Shown here: one piece after another, positions 50,101 through 59,372 of the stretch
Position numbering within the stretch: the first letter of the stretch is position 1
Layout: the number at the start of each line of letters is the position of its first letter
Source: Flavobacteriales bacterium
GTDB taxonomy: Bacteria > Bacteroidota > Bacteroidia > Flavobacteriales > Weeksellaceae
DNA length: 64,000 nt
Assembly (NCBI GenBank): GCA_900770875.1
Contig: CAAGLV010000077.1
Coordinates: 1-64,000 of the forward strand
Direction of reading: 5' to 3'
Translations under genes and position numbers: made by a program
Notes under the pieces: generated by a model
Database searches by the model: none
What the model saw: only the letters and a program-made list of their open reading frames with translations
What the model was told of the DNA's origin: nothing

Positions 50101-53100
50101 TGGTTATCTTTATTCTTAACATCAAGGTCAGATAATCTAGAAATTTCTTTCTTGAAATTATCATCCATAATATGGAATAAAGATTTTCGGCCTTCCCACC
50201 CGTTAACCATCATATCGTAAAGCATTAAATCTTTTTTCAACTGATTATCTAAAGCGTTAAATTCAGCTCTAACAAGTTCTTTCTCTTGCTCCGTAGTGTT
50301 CTCATTATAATAAGACGAACGTAAAGAGATAAACTTATTATTACCTTCTGTAACTACAGATAAAGCTTGAGAGAATAATAAAGAAGCATCGTAAGCTGTA
50401 ACAGTATTATGAATATTATTGCCACTTAAAATAATATTCCTTTTCTCTGTAATAATTTTAGAAATTCTATTATATAAGTTGTTTGGATTATTAGGGTCCG
50501 TTAAAGATTCTTTATACTCTTGAGAAATATTATTAAATCCTAATAACCTTGATAAAGCAACTCTTTCCATATCCGCGTGGATTTGCTTTTTCTGGTTTTC
50601 TCCAATCATCTTTGTACTTGATGATGTGATTTTACCAAAAATATCTTTATAGTCTTTTCTTGATACAGGATCGAATTTCTCTCTAACAGATAAAGCTGTT
50701 TTAGCAACTTCGATATAATTCTGAACAAGAGGATTATTTTTAATATCGCTTGAAATATTTAAAACTTGATTTTGTTTATCATTATTTAATAAGGTTTCGA
50801 TTTTCTCAATCTGCTCTGTCAAGACAAAAGGATCAGTTTCAATTCTGTTATGACCTCCCATAATCTTAGATAAATCACTCATATCAGATTTAACTTTAGA
50901 CATTAAAGAGATTAAAGCTTCGATAGAAGAATCATTTTTCTTAGAATTAATATCAGCAGTATTAATGTTGATATCGGCTTCCGAATCTAATTCCATATTA
51001 GCTTCTGCAGGAGTAAACATATTTCTCTTAGAAGCTACCTTAGAAACGTATTCTTTATACTTGTTAGAATTTAAAATTAAACCAACAGTTTTTAAATCAA
51101 ATCCTAAATTTGTTAAGATTAAAGAATCGCCAACAGTCTGCTCATTAATACCTAATCTATCAGCATATTGGTATTTAGCATTATCTAAAATAATGTTGAA
51201 TATTTTAGCTGAATCGATAGTTCTACTTCTTTGAGCATTACTATAATCAGTAAACGTATCTACTATTCTACCATCAATAATTATTTTCTTAGCAATACTT
51301 GTATTATAAGAAGCTAACATACTTAAGAAAGAGTGATAGTTTGCTGCGGAACCTACATTATTTTTAGAAACGATAGTATCATTAAAAGCTTGACGTCTTG
51401 ATTTAGGAGAACCGATTAAAGACTTATCTTTCGTTGAACCTAATTGATTTTCGATATCAGTTAACGCAGCTTTAGTTTCATCTTCGAAATCAATTCGCTT
51501 TGTAATTTCATCGCGCATATCTGCCGACATCCATTGCTTAACAATTTTATCAAAGATTTTATTAAACTTACTACCCTCTTGTTTATGCTGAATAAAAACT
51601 TGATCTCCATCATAATCTCCACCAGTTGTATTTAAAGCGAATTCCGAAGGTAATTGAGTTTGTGAACCATTTGTAGTGTCAAAATCAATTACCTCAAAAA
51701 TACCTGTAGATTGAGGACCATGCGAAGGTACACGAGTAGCAGAAATTAAATCTCCCGGAACATAAAATCCAATAACAAAACCTTTTTTGTTTAAGACTTT
51801 GTAATTATCCATGTATTCTTCAACAGACATTTTTTTGTCAATTCTTCCTTCTTCCTTAGCATACTTCATTAAAGACTGAGCGTACTTCTGTGCTTGCTCT
51901 GGATGACCGTAACCAAATTCGGGAGCAGCATAATAACTAAGTTTAGTTTTATCTGAATTATCAAAAATATGATACTTACGTGCTTTAACTTTATTAGCCA
52001 TATATTTCGGAACTACGGCCTCTCCAGGGCGTGTTGTCCCATCTTCATTTACACTATAGAATTTTAAATTATCTCCTTTGTATTTATTAATTCTGTCTAT
52101 TTCTGACATATCAGCTCTCTTAGATAAAGCTTCGTAAGCGTCTATTTCAGATTGGGATAAATTAGATTTATCCATTTCTAAATAATTCGCGTATTTAATT
52201 GTATCAGCAGATACGTTAGTAAATACTTCAATATCGTTACCTTCTAAATCAGTAGCTCTTTTAATGTGCTTCGCTGGTTTTTGTTGAGCGATAGTTCCCG
52301 GAGTTTTTAATTTATTACCACTTTGACGAATACGATTCATAAAAGTATTAACAGCTAATAAACGAACAGCAGGAGTATTTAAAGAAAGCCCTTGATTCAG
52401 TAAATCCATTTGTAGAGTATCAACAAAATCTTCGTCGATAGAATCTTTAAAATGAGCTTGTATTTCTTCTAAAGTTCCGTTTTGAAGAACGTCGACAGAA
52501 TCCATTAATTGCTCGTTTTGTAAAGCAACGATATCGTTTTGGATTTCTTCTAAAGCTTTTAAGTTTCCATTTAAACTTCCGTTCGTTGTAATAAACTTAG
52601 ATAACTGAACAGGCATGTTAATTTGATTTCTAACCTTATCTAAAGAGTTTTGGATAATTAAATTAGAACCGTCTAAACCTACAAATTGATTTCCGCTATA
52701 ATAAGCTTCATTAAATAATTGATGAATATGAGAATCATTGTTTGAACCATTTTCTAAATAATCATCTAAAGTGAATTTAGAACTATCCTCAGTAAAGCTT
52801 TTTGGTAACACAGTTTGTTTAGCTGCATTTTTAACTTTCACAGATGACATAGGAACAGCTATAACTAAATGAGATTGATTAGATGAAGTTAAACTTTGCT
52901 CATAAGCTTCTTTACCAACTTTACTAATATATTGTTCTCTACGTTTAAGCATAGCTTCGTAAAGACCTCTTAATCTTGGGTTACGTTTAACAACTTCTTC
53001 GCTTAAAATTGTTGTATAGCCTTTATCATAAAAGTTCTTCCCTTTAAACAATGGATTCTGTTGTTCCATACCAGCATGAAGTAATTTATAACCTAATCCT

Positions 53101-56100
53101 AAGTTCATTAAATTACCAAAAGCATCTTGAATTCTTTGTGCGTCTTCCTCAAGGATATACATACCAGAATCATCCATACTATCAGATAAACCTTCTTCTT
53201 GATCGTCTTTAAACCATAATGTTTCAAACTTTGTGTTTTTAAAATTAAACCCTGGCGATCTTAAAGCTTTAGCACGCTTACCTAAATCGGCCCCCGAAAC
53301 ATCAGGTAACATCACTTGGTTAAATTGTGTTTGATTCATAAAATGATTAAACACATATTGATTAACTATTTCTTCACCTTTTAAATTTAAAGCAGTTTTA
53401 TCTTCATTTAAAAAAGGCTGCATTGTAGCCATATCTACAAATGCATTAATATTGCTATTCATAAAATCTAACTCATCAGCGATATCTTTTTCTAAAGCTT
53501 TTTTAAGTTCCATAGGAGTTAATTGATTTTCTTTAGTTTGAAAACTATTGTAAGCATTAACTGTATGAATAAAGTATTTAGACTGCTCTCCTGAAAAAAC
53601 AATTTTACCATTCTTTAACGAAAAGTAATCTTGAGTTTTTAACTTCGGAACTTCCATCAAATAAGATACTGGAGAATCAGAATATCTACCTGTATCCATC
53701 ATATAAGTAGAAGTTCTATTTCCTGTTTGCAAGAACATTAAAAACTCATTAATCGAGTTATCGTTCGCGCTGTTTTTAGAGAAATCAGAGTAATTACCGT
53801 CTTTATCATTCTTAACACCTAAGAATTGAGCAATCTTAACATCTTGTCCAGAATTAGCTCTTTCATAAAAACTTTCTAAGAATTTATTAGACATTAACCC
53901 TTCACCTCTTTGACGAGAGTATTTACGAATAAATCCTTGAACTTTCATAGAACGCGCGTCTTGGTTCATTTCATCAAGTTTACGCATTAAAGCATTTTGG
54001 ATTTGCCTTGATGGAACTTGATTACCTTCTGCGTTTAATACCGTAAAATCAGCTTTATTCTTTCTATCCGTAACAACTAAACCACGAATAATTTTTCTTA
54101 AAATAGGATCGACTTCTGTTTTTACTTTTCCGTTTTTAAGTACTGGTTTATTATCTAATCCAACAACCGGCTTAAAGATATTATTTTGGCTTAAATCATA
54201 ATCTAAAGCATACTTAACAAGAACAGAATCTAATGCTCTATTCTTACCGTCAATAACAATCTTATTATCAACTAACAGATTTTTATTTCCTCCTAAGAAG
54301 CTTGTTATAGCTAATAAATCAGAATCAGTGAAATTATCACTTTGAATATTTCTAACTGCTTGAGCAAACTTATCGTATTGACCTACGTGGAATTGAATTA
54401 AATTTTCATTAGAAACTTTATAGTTATCCATAGAGTTCCCAGTGAATTTTCTGAAAGCAGAAACAGCAGCTATTACGTTTTGGAAATTTCTTTCATCTAA
54501 AAATTTCTCGCGCATACTTAATGAAGATTGTACATCTACCTTACCATCTTTATTGATGTAAGTTTGCACAGAATCTACATTCTTCATATCCTTAGCAAGC
54601 ATCCAGAAACTATTTAAATAAGTGTACTTATCATTTGCTCTTGTAGTGTCTAAGAAATCATTAAACTCAAACATTTCTTCAAACTCCGAGTTCTCGATCA
54701 AACTAATAAATTCATTTGCCGATTTTGCCGAAGCAGCTAAATCGTGTAAATCAACCATTAAAGCATCACCATTAAAAGTAGGAATCTCCCACTTATCTCC
54801 GGATTTTCTTTGATTTAAATAACGACTTCTTAACGATTTGTTATAAACTTTAGAGAATGATTTAATAAGAGCAGAAGTTTTATTTAAATAAAGAGTTCTA
54901 TCCTTATCGAATAAGTTTTCGTTTCTACCTTCTTCTAAATTATTTTCTAATTGTTCTTCTTCTTGATTGTCTTGAGAAACAACTTTTTTAGTTTTCGCAG
55001 AATTAATCCTACGATCAATTTGAGTTTCATTTTGAATTCGTATTTGCTCTCCAATTAATTTTTCATGATTTTGCTGTGCTATTTCAGCTTCAGTTAATCT
55101 TTTGTATCTAATTGAAGGGTTTGTATAGTTCTTAGAATTTGAACCTTTTAAAAAGGCTTGAATTACCTTTTCTTTTTTATTAAATAACTTTCTTTGATTA
55201 GAATCAGTTAAACCATCAACATATCTTTCTAAGATAGATGTAGTAGGGTCCTCCTCTTTCATCATATCTTCAGCTTGACCTTTGATAGTTTTAATCCAAT
55301 TCTTTAAAGCATTACCAACTCTCCTTAAATAATCTACACCTGTTTTACGTTCGATGAATCTACGTAAAGCAGAACGTTTATCTTTAGGTTCGTCAGAGTT
55401 CATAGCAGCTTTCTCCTCATCAGTATATTCTTCAAAGAATTTGTTTTTATACTGTAAGTCGAATTGGTGCTCCATATTAATAGCGAATAACTCATCTATT
55501 AATATTTCTTGTTGGTCCATTGGCATTTCTTCAATAATACCATCAGTAATAAGCTTATCTAACTCTTGCTTTAATTCAGCATCAGATAATTTAAAACCTA
55601 ACTCTTTGTGAATTCTATCAACAAGGTTTTGATAAGTTTCAGTTTTAAAATCTACACCAGGAAATTTTCTTCCTTTGAAAGTTTTATTAATACGATAAAG
55701 AACTTGATCTTGATAATTTTCTTTTACAAATTTTATAAGTTCTTTATTTTTTAATAATTCTTTTATTAAGGCTTTTGTAGCTCGAGTGTTTCTAGATAAA
55801 TTAAAATGGATATGCGCTACTTCATGGAAGAAATCTTTATTATTATTATCCCAAGTTTCAGTATCTACGAATATCATTCCGTTTACGGCTAATGCTGTTG
55901 CAGGAATACCCATAGTTTTATACATACCATCGATAGTAGAAACTAAGATATTTGCATTAGGATACATAACCTCTAATCTTCGTTCTACTGCTCTAACTTG
56001 ACTTAATCTTGAAGGTGGATATAAATGATGATTGATATCTACGCCACGATTAATAATTTTATTACTTCTTGTCTTAGCTGCTTCATAAAGCTTTTGAGTA

Positions 56101-59100
56101 GCTTCTTTAATAGACTCTCTTTTAAGCTTATTATAAAGCTTAGGATACTTTTCTTTTAACTTATCTAAGTTATCTTTTAAAAATTTTTTTGTAGCCTCAG
56201 TAGCAGTTCCTTTAGCTTCTTCTTGTAAAGCTTCTTCAATCTTCTGTTCTTGACTTTTTTCCTCTTCAATCTTCTGTTCTTGACTTTTTTCCTCTTCGTT
56301 TTGAGTAACTTCTTCTTGATTTTCATCAAGTTCGTTTTCAGTATCTACAGCTTCAAACTCATCAATAGATTTAGATTCTTCGTCTTTTTTAATTCGTCTA
56401 CGTTCGTTAAACTCGTCTAACTTACGTCTACGTTCTTCAATTTTAGATTCTTTAGACGCTTTAGCTCTACGTTTAGCAGAACGATCAAAGTATGCTTTTT
56501 CCTCAGCAGACAAAGAATCAGAATCGACAACAGCTTTTTCCAAAGACTCAGTAGGATTAGCTAAATTATTTTCAGAAGCAATCTCTTGGAACACTTCCGG
56601 ATATTTAGCTACAGCTTCTACTTCTTTCGGGTTTAAAGCTTGATTTTCTTTTATAGCATCAACAGCCGATTCAATCATTCCTAATTCGATCGCCGATTGC
56701 TCAAATGCATCCTCATCCTCTAATAAATCAAAATCATTATCAGTAAGAATATCAAAATCATTACCGCTTGCTTTTAATCTACGAACTAAATCTACTCTAG
56801 CTTTAGATTGCTCATCAGCATTTTCATATTGTTTCGCTGTAATACCATTTGTAGCATGATTAACTTTAGAATTAATAACATCTTTTTTCTTATTAAAGAT
56901 TTCTTCTTCTTCTTGAGTTAAAACTTCGTTATCTATTTTCTTACGCGCGATTTCATTTAAAATTCCAGAAGAAACAGTACCATCTTTTTGGAACTGTTCA
57001 TAAGCTTGTGGAGTAACTTGTTCTAAATTACTTTCATCATATTTACGCTCTTTTGCATTATTTTTAGCTTTTTCTAATTTTTCAGCCGTTGTATTTAAAA
57101 CTTTAGCTGCAATCTCAGTAGCTTTTGAGTACAAACTCTTAGCTCCATCAACAACCGTATCTAATGTAGATTTATTTTCTGAATTTTCATTAGTGGATTG
57201 ATCTCCGTCAACCATTTGATTAACCATAGCATTAGCCTGTCTACGTAATTGATTTCTCATATTAGCAGTAACAATCTGCCCTTGATTCATATCCTTACGT
57301 TTTATCTTAGGATTAACACCTTCTTTAGCCATATCAGGATCAAGGTAATTATCAATCATAATTGCTGGCTTACCTGCTAATAATTGCTGTTGGTTATTTT
57401 GAGAAACAATAATTTTCTTTGCTAATAATTCAGCAGAGTCTTTAAAATTTTTCTTTTCATTAGCAATCGCGTTTTTTAAATCAGAAGGGTTTTTTATGTT
57501 CTTTTGGTGGAAAGCGATCGCATCTAACATCTTTTGATGTAAAGTATTGATTTGGTCATTAGCAGCGATTTCTTCTGCAAAGTTATCCATAAAAGCTACT
57601 TTACCATTCAAAGATTCGATACCTCTAACCTCATTAGCCTTTTGAGCTAACTTGTCAAAGTTCCCCTGGAAGTAACTTAAATCTTCTTCTGTAATAACAC
57701 CTTTTTCAGCTAAATGATTTATGAAAGGAACAAATAAATCTTCCTTATTTTGCATAATCATTTCACTCATTGTAGAGTTAATATGATGAATTTTAGCTGC
57801 ATCATCTTCTGTACCTTTAATCGATGAACGAGATAAGTTTTCAGCACGATTATACATGTTGTAAGCTTGATCTGCATTCTTGTTGATAACTTCATTAATA
57901 TTAAAAGTCCCACCCATTAAAGCACCTAAAATACCAGAGAGGTTTCTTGTTGTTTTATTTTCGTCTGAAATATAATAATCCATAAAACTACCAAGCTTAC
58001 CAGACTCTTTCATTGATTTTGGAAGTGTACCTTGATAATGCTCGAACGAACCTGTTTTTTCGTAGAAAGCTTTTAACTTAGCCCAATCCTCCCAAGACTC
58101 TTGAAATGACTCTTCTACACCTTCTAATGTAGCTTGACCTGATAATTTAGCTAATCTACCTGGTAAGTACTTCTGAGAATTAGAGAATAGCTTACTAATC
58201 TTTTTAATTGGCTCTATAGAGCTGTTTTCTAAACCTGCTTTTAACGCATTGTTTTTACCATAAACTAACATGAATGAAGCAATATCAGCACCCATATAAG
58301 CCATTTGATTTAACAATGTATTTCTTGCCATTTCTCCAGCTTCTTGAGGAGTGAATAAAACTTCTCCTGTTTTTGGATCAGTAAGGTTAGCATAAGTGTT
58401 ATAAACTTCGGTTCCGTTCTGCATACCAAGTTTAACATTCATTGCAGCACCTCCGGCAACACCATTAGAAATTTCTCCAAATGTTTTTGTGTATTTACCT
58501 GTATCAGTAAATACTCTAGACATTACACCAGAACCACTACCAGCAACTTCATTAGCTCCACGTTTAGCACCTTGATAAACACCTTGAGTAGTTCCTTTAA
58601 CTTCACCTAAAAGACCTTTAGCTCTTGAAGTATATCTAGCTGCATTTTTAGCTGCTAATTCACCACCTTCTTGAGCTACTTCTTTTAATAAAAGTTTAGA
58701 AGCTGCTTTTTGACCTACTTTAGAAGCTAAACCTCCGACTCCATGACCTATAGCTATAGTGTCAATAAGTTGAGGTATCATTTTAGGAGCCTCTGTTAAC
58801 CAGAAATCAGGGTTAGAAATTAAATCAATTAAATCGTTTTGTTTAGATAAATCTAAAGATTCTCTTGTATCCATTGCTCCTTTTTCGTGAAGTAAATCAC
58901 CAATCATTTGCAATGGATTCTCAGACCAACCTTCATTACCATTTAAAAAACCTAAAGAGCTTGCATACTGCAATGCATCACCCATACTTTTAACAACATC
59001 ACCTGTACCATTAATTAAAGATTTACCAATCTTAGAAGCCCAATTCTCATGCAACCAATCTAAGTCTTGAGAGCCTTCAATCTCTTGTGGCTCGTAAGCA

Positions 59101-59372
59101 TTAAAGTCTTGATTCTTCGCGTACTTCTCTGAATAAGCTTGATCCATTTGCTCATTCATATAGTCTTGGTTATTGACATTTGAAGTAAGACCTAAATCTC
59201 CGTTAAAACCTTTTAAGTCTTTTTTGTTTTCTTTCTCTTTAATTAATCTATTTTGCTTTTCGTTTAAAGCTTTGATTTGAGAAAGAGCATCGCTCGTTGG
59301 ATCGATTGTATTGCTTTGAGCAGCCTTTCTTTCCATTTGGCGACGTTTAATTATATCTCTGATATCTTCCAT
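47163..59372 (-). CDS. Giant virion protein with RNA polymerase domain (crAss-like virion RNAP)
   Basis: 4069 residues. Parts in order: a Gly/Ala-rich, partly hydrophobic N-terminal region (~130-420); a long charged helical region with a perfect 10-residue duplication (EEKSQEQKIE, encoded at 56234-56293); a zincin-type motif HEVAH (1183-1187); the RNA polymerase catalytic motif DYDGD (2586-2590, in TGGDYDGDQVFI) of the two-barrel polymerase type; and a C-terminal region with hydrophobic segments. In crAss-like phages such a protein is packed in the head, injected with the DNA and transcribes early genes. The three Asp bind the catalytic Mg. The HEVAH domain may be a metalloprotease. Confidence 0.9.
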   Translation of the reverse strand: MEDIRDIIKRRQMERKAAQSNTIDPTSDALSQIKALNEKQNRLIKEKENKKDLKGFNGDLGLTSNVNNQDYMNEQMDQAYSEKYAKNQDFNAYEPQEIEGSQDLDWLHENWASKIGKSLINGTGDVVKSMGDALQYASSLGFLNGNEGWSENPLQMIGDLLHEKGAMDTRESLDLSKQNDLIDLISNPDFWLTEAPKMIPQLIDTIAIGHGVGGLASKVGQKAASKLLLKEVAQEGGELAAKNAARYTSRAKGLLGEVKGTTQGVYQGAKRGANEVAGSGSGVMSRVFTDTGKYTKTFGEISNGVAGGAAMNVKLGMQNGTEVYNTYANLTDPKTGEVLFTPQEAGEMARNTLLNQMAYMGADIASFMLVYGKNNALKAGLENSSIEPIKKISKLFSNSQKYLPGRLAKLSGQATLEGVEESFQESWEDWAKLKAFYEKTGSFEHYQGTLPKSMKESGKLGSFMDYYISDENKTTRNLSGILGALMGGTFNINEVINKNADQAYNMYNRAENLSRSSIKGTEDDAAKIHHINSTMSEMIMQNKEDLFVPFINHLAEKGVITEEDLSYFQGNFDKLAQKANEVRGIESLNGKVAFMDNFAEEIAANDQINTLHQKMLDAIAFHQKNIKNPSDLKNAIANEKKNFKDSAELLAKKIIVSQNNQQQLLAGKPAIMIDNYLDPDMAKEGVNPKIKRKDMNQGQIVTANMRNQLRRQANAMVNQMVDGDQSTNENSENKSTLDTVVDGAKSLYSKATEIAAKVLNTTAEKLEKAKNNAKERKYDESNLEQVTPQAYEQFQKDGTVSSGILNEIARKKIDNEVLTQEEEEIFNKKKDVINSKVNHATNGITAKQYENADEQSKARVDLVRRLKASGNDFDILTDNDFDLLEDEDAFEQSAIELGMIESAVDAIKENQALNPKEVEAVAKYPEVFQEIASENNLANPTESLEKAVVDSDSLSAEEKAYFDRSAKRRAKASKESKIEERRRKLDEFNERRRIKKDEESKSIDEFEAVDTENELDENQEEVTQNEEEKSQEQKIEEEKSQEQKIEEALQEEAKGTATEATKKFLKDNLDKLKEKYPKLYNKLKRESIKEATQKLYEAAKTRSNKIINRGVDINHHLYPPSRLSQVRAVERRLEVMYPNANILVSTIDGMYKTMGIPATALAVNGMIFVDTETWDNNNKDFFHEVAHIHFNLSRNTRATKALIKELLKNKELIKFVKENYQDQVLYRINKTFKGRKFPGVDFKTETYQNLVDRIHKELGFKLSDAELKQELDKLITDGIIEEMPMDQQEILIDELFAINMEHQFDLQYKNKFFEEYTDEEKAAMNSDEPKDKRSALRRFIERKTGVDYLRRVGNALKNWIKTIKGQAEDMMKEEDPTTSILERYVDGLTDSNQRKLFNKKEKVIQAFLKGSNSKNYTNPSIRYKRLTEAEIAQQNHEKLIGEQIRIQNETQIDRRINSAKTKKVVSQDNQEEEQLENNLEEGRNENLFDKDRTLYLNKTSALIKSFSKVYNKSLRSRYLNQRKSGDKWEIPTFNGDALMVDLHDLAASAKSANEFISLIENSEFEEMFEFNDFLDTTRANDKYTYLNSFWMLAKDMKNVDSVQTYINKDGKVDVQSSLSMREKFLDERNFQNVIAAVSAFRKFTGNSMDNYKVSNENLIQFHVGQYDKFAQAVRNIQSDNFTDSDLLAITSFLGGNKNLLVDNKIVIDGKNRALDSVLVKYALDYDLSQNNIFKPVVGLDNKPVLKNGKVKTEVDPILRKIIRGLVVTDRKNKADFTVLNAEGNQVPSRQIQNALMRKLDEMNQDARSMKVQGFIRKYSRQRGEGLMSNKFLESFYERANSGQDVKIAQFLGVKNDKDGNYSDFSKNSANDNSINEFLMFLQTGNRTSTYMMDTGRYSDSPVSYLMEVPKLKTQDYFSLKNGKIVFSGEQSKYFIHTVNAYNSFQTKENQLTPMELKKALEKDIADELDFMNSNINAFVDMATMQPFLNEDKTALNLKGEEIVNQYVFNHFMNQTQFNQVMLPDVSGADLGKRAKALRSPGFNFKNTKFETLWFKDDQEEGLSDSMDDSGMYILEEDAQRIQDAFGNLMNLGLGYKLLHAGMEQQNPLFKGKNFYDKGYTTILSEEVVKRNPRLRGLYEAMLKRREQYISKVGKEAYEQSLTSSNQSHLVIAVPMSSVKVKNAAKQTVLPKSFTEDSSKFTLDDYLENGSNNDSHIHQLFNEAYYSGNQFVGLDGSNLIIQNSLDKVRNQINMPVQLSKFITTNGSLNGNLKALEEIQNDIVALQNEQLMDSVDVLQNGTLEEIQAHFKDSIDEDFVDTLQMDLLNQGLSLNTPAVRLLAVNTFMNRIRQSGNKLKTPGTIAQQKPAKHIKRATDLEGNDIEVFTNVSADTIKYANYLEMDKSNLSQSEIDAYEALSKRADMSEIDRINKYKGDNLKFYSVNEDGTTRPGEAVVPKYMANKVKARKYHIFDNSDKTKLSYYAAPEFGYGHPEQAQKYAQSLMKYAKEEGRIDKKMSVEEYMDNYKVLNKKGFVIGFYVPGDLISATRVPSHGPQSTGIFEVIDFDTTNGSQTQLPSEFALNTTGGDYDGDQVFIQHKQEGSKFNKIFDKIVKQWMSADMRDEITKRIDFEDETKAALTDIENQLGSTKDKSLIGSPKSRRQAFNDTIVSKNNVGSAANYHSFLSMLASYNTSIAKKIIIDGRIVDTFTDYSNAQRSRTIDSAKIFNIILDNAKYQYADRLGINEQTVGDSLILTNLGFDLKTVGLILNSNKYKEYVSKVASKRNMFTPAEANMELDSEADININTADINSKKNDSSIEALISLMSKVKSDMSDLSKIMGGHNRIETDPFVLTEQIEKIETLLNNDKQNQVLNISSDIKNNPLVQNYIEVAKTALSVREKFDPVSRKDYKDIFGKITSSSTKMIGENQKKQIHADMERVALSRLLGFNNISQEYKESLTDPNNPNNLYNRISKIITEKRNIILSGNNIHNTVTAYDASLLFSQALSVVTEGNNKFISLRSSYYNENTTEQEKELVRAEFNALDNQLKKDLMLYDMMVNGWEGRKSLFHIMDDNFKKEISRLSDLDVKNKDNQSISPRVKRDMEISLAEKNQSFYDSIVFNPFPKNKEGRPMLNSIFLKAKEGEVANKIWRKMKNGEAVTFFYYDKDSKKKFFVKFKGFNGEQISKFREKKISNNDDRFFYIVSEMAKDMFKKGNSNFIIEEIRDAYKGDIGYEKLTSIKDSDIKNNDPLEKTKKLNNPASYNQWIEHTKSGSSNFRFKKDFFLFENKMNRQQFDGAMEYPSFVSEADRSSAYNYYLREKKLADEDYKTINENTIKDMSTERILNLYNNYANKDQYAYANILTPLAKEVAKRIGDEQTEKYTQTKSDGRDISVVQKYFMSDNIPSNHPMVQGIVRHMENAYKTFSKEQNLYQNKLQDATNALYKEQLGYAIKDGTIIDKIKALIDYLFKNKEEFYTKLYGPLITYDNVQKTDPKGKSYEMKVLRYKDESQIIKEHLEGNVSDAQLAFYKATREIFNDLVKHQNLKKGEGSGFIPHVSPGQMEAFSRRGLLGLMNVSKPIESGLGDVKINFVDPNTGEEIMNASMRDVEFFFSNDIIAKGNKTSNAQQLFKLRKKALKLLKQGINEDGTRIETSDITAGTVIGENFSDRFFNSGSKQSNNFVTLDLNKAFGDYIHSTLFINGNDNFSGMKSMLPMIDGALALLDTKGQSNMKEYVQSIWKDNFLKGVKKNNTWTPDALKAIGISSDKVIDFITRGSLVYWLGYKGLALSSGLYAIGNVLNGKFNNIANAGGKDWVKGEKRFWLGKSGKFSLKDPLKGVREANQILKEIGFMDINIYEDVSITRKNSLENFFMNIALTPMTYSERWIQGVHFLGMLSDDQWNKILANGKDGLSVEELNMLEDKVKLSHGKGYQATDQRMIQMYSWGRMMLQFSRHIPTVIYNNFGAKDKNIYGQDHIGAYRQVYNVIQQAVIGKMKPADFKKYVNSLEGEEKRKFYSGLMGFGMLATAGALATAGADNKYVNDLASDTNIFFDVDRLGYKLTTPPALGMISKL
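56234..56293 (-). repeat. Tandem duplication of 30 bases in the giant gene
   Basis: Two exact adjacent copies of a 30-base unit encode a repeated EEKSQEQKIE-type decapeptide in the disordered charged region. Probably neutral slippage, in frame. Confidence 0.9.
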
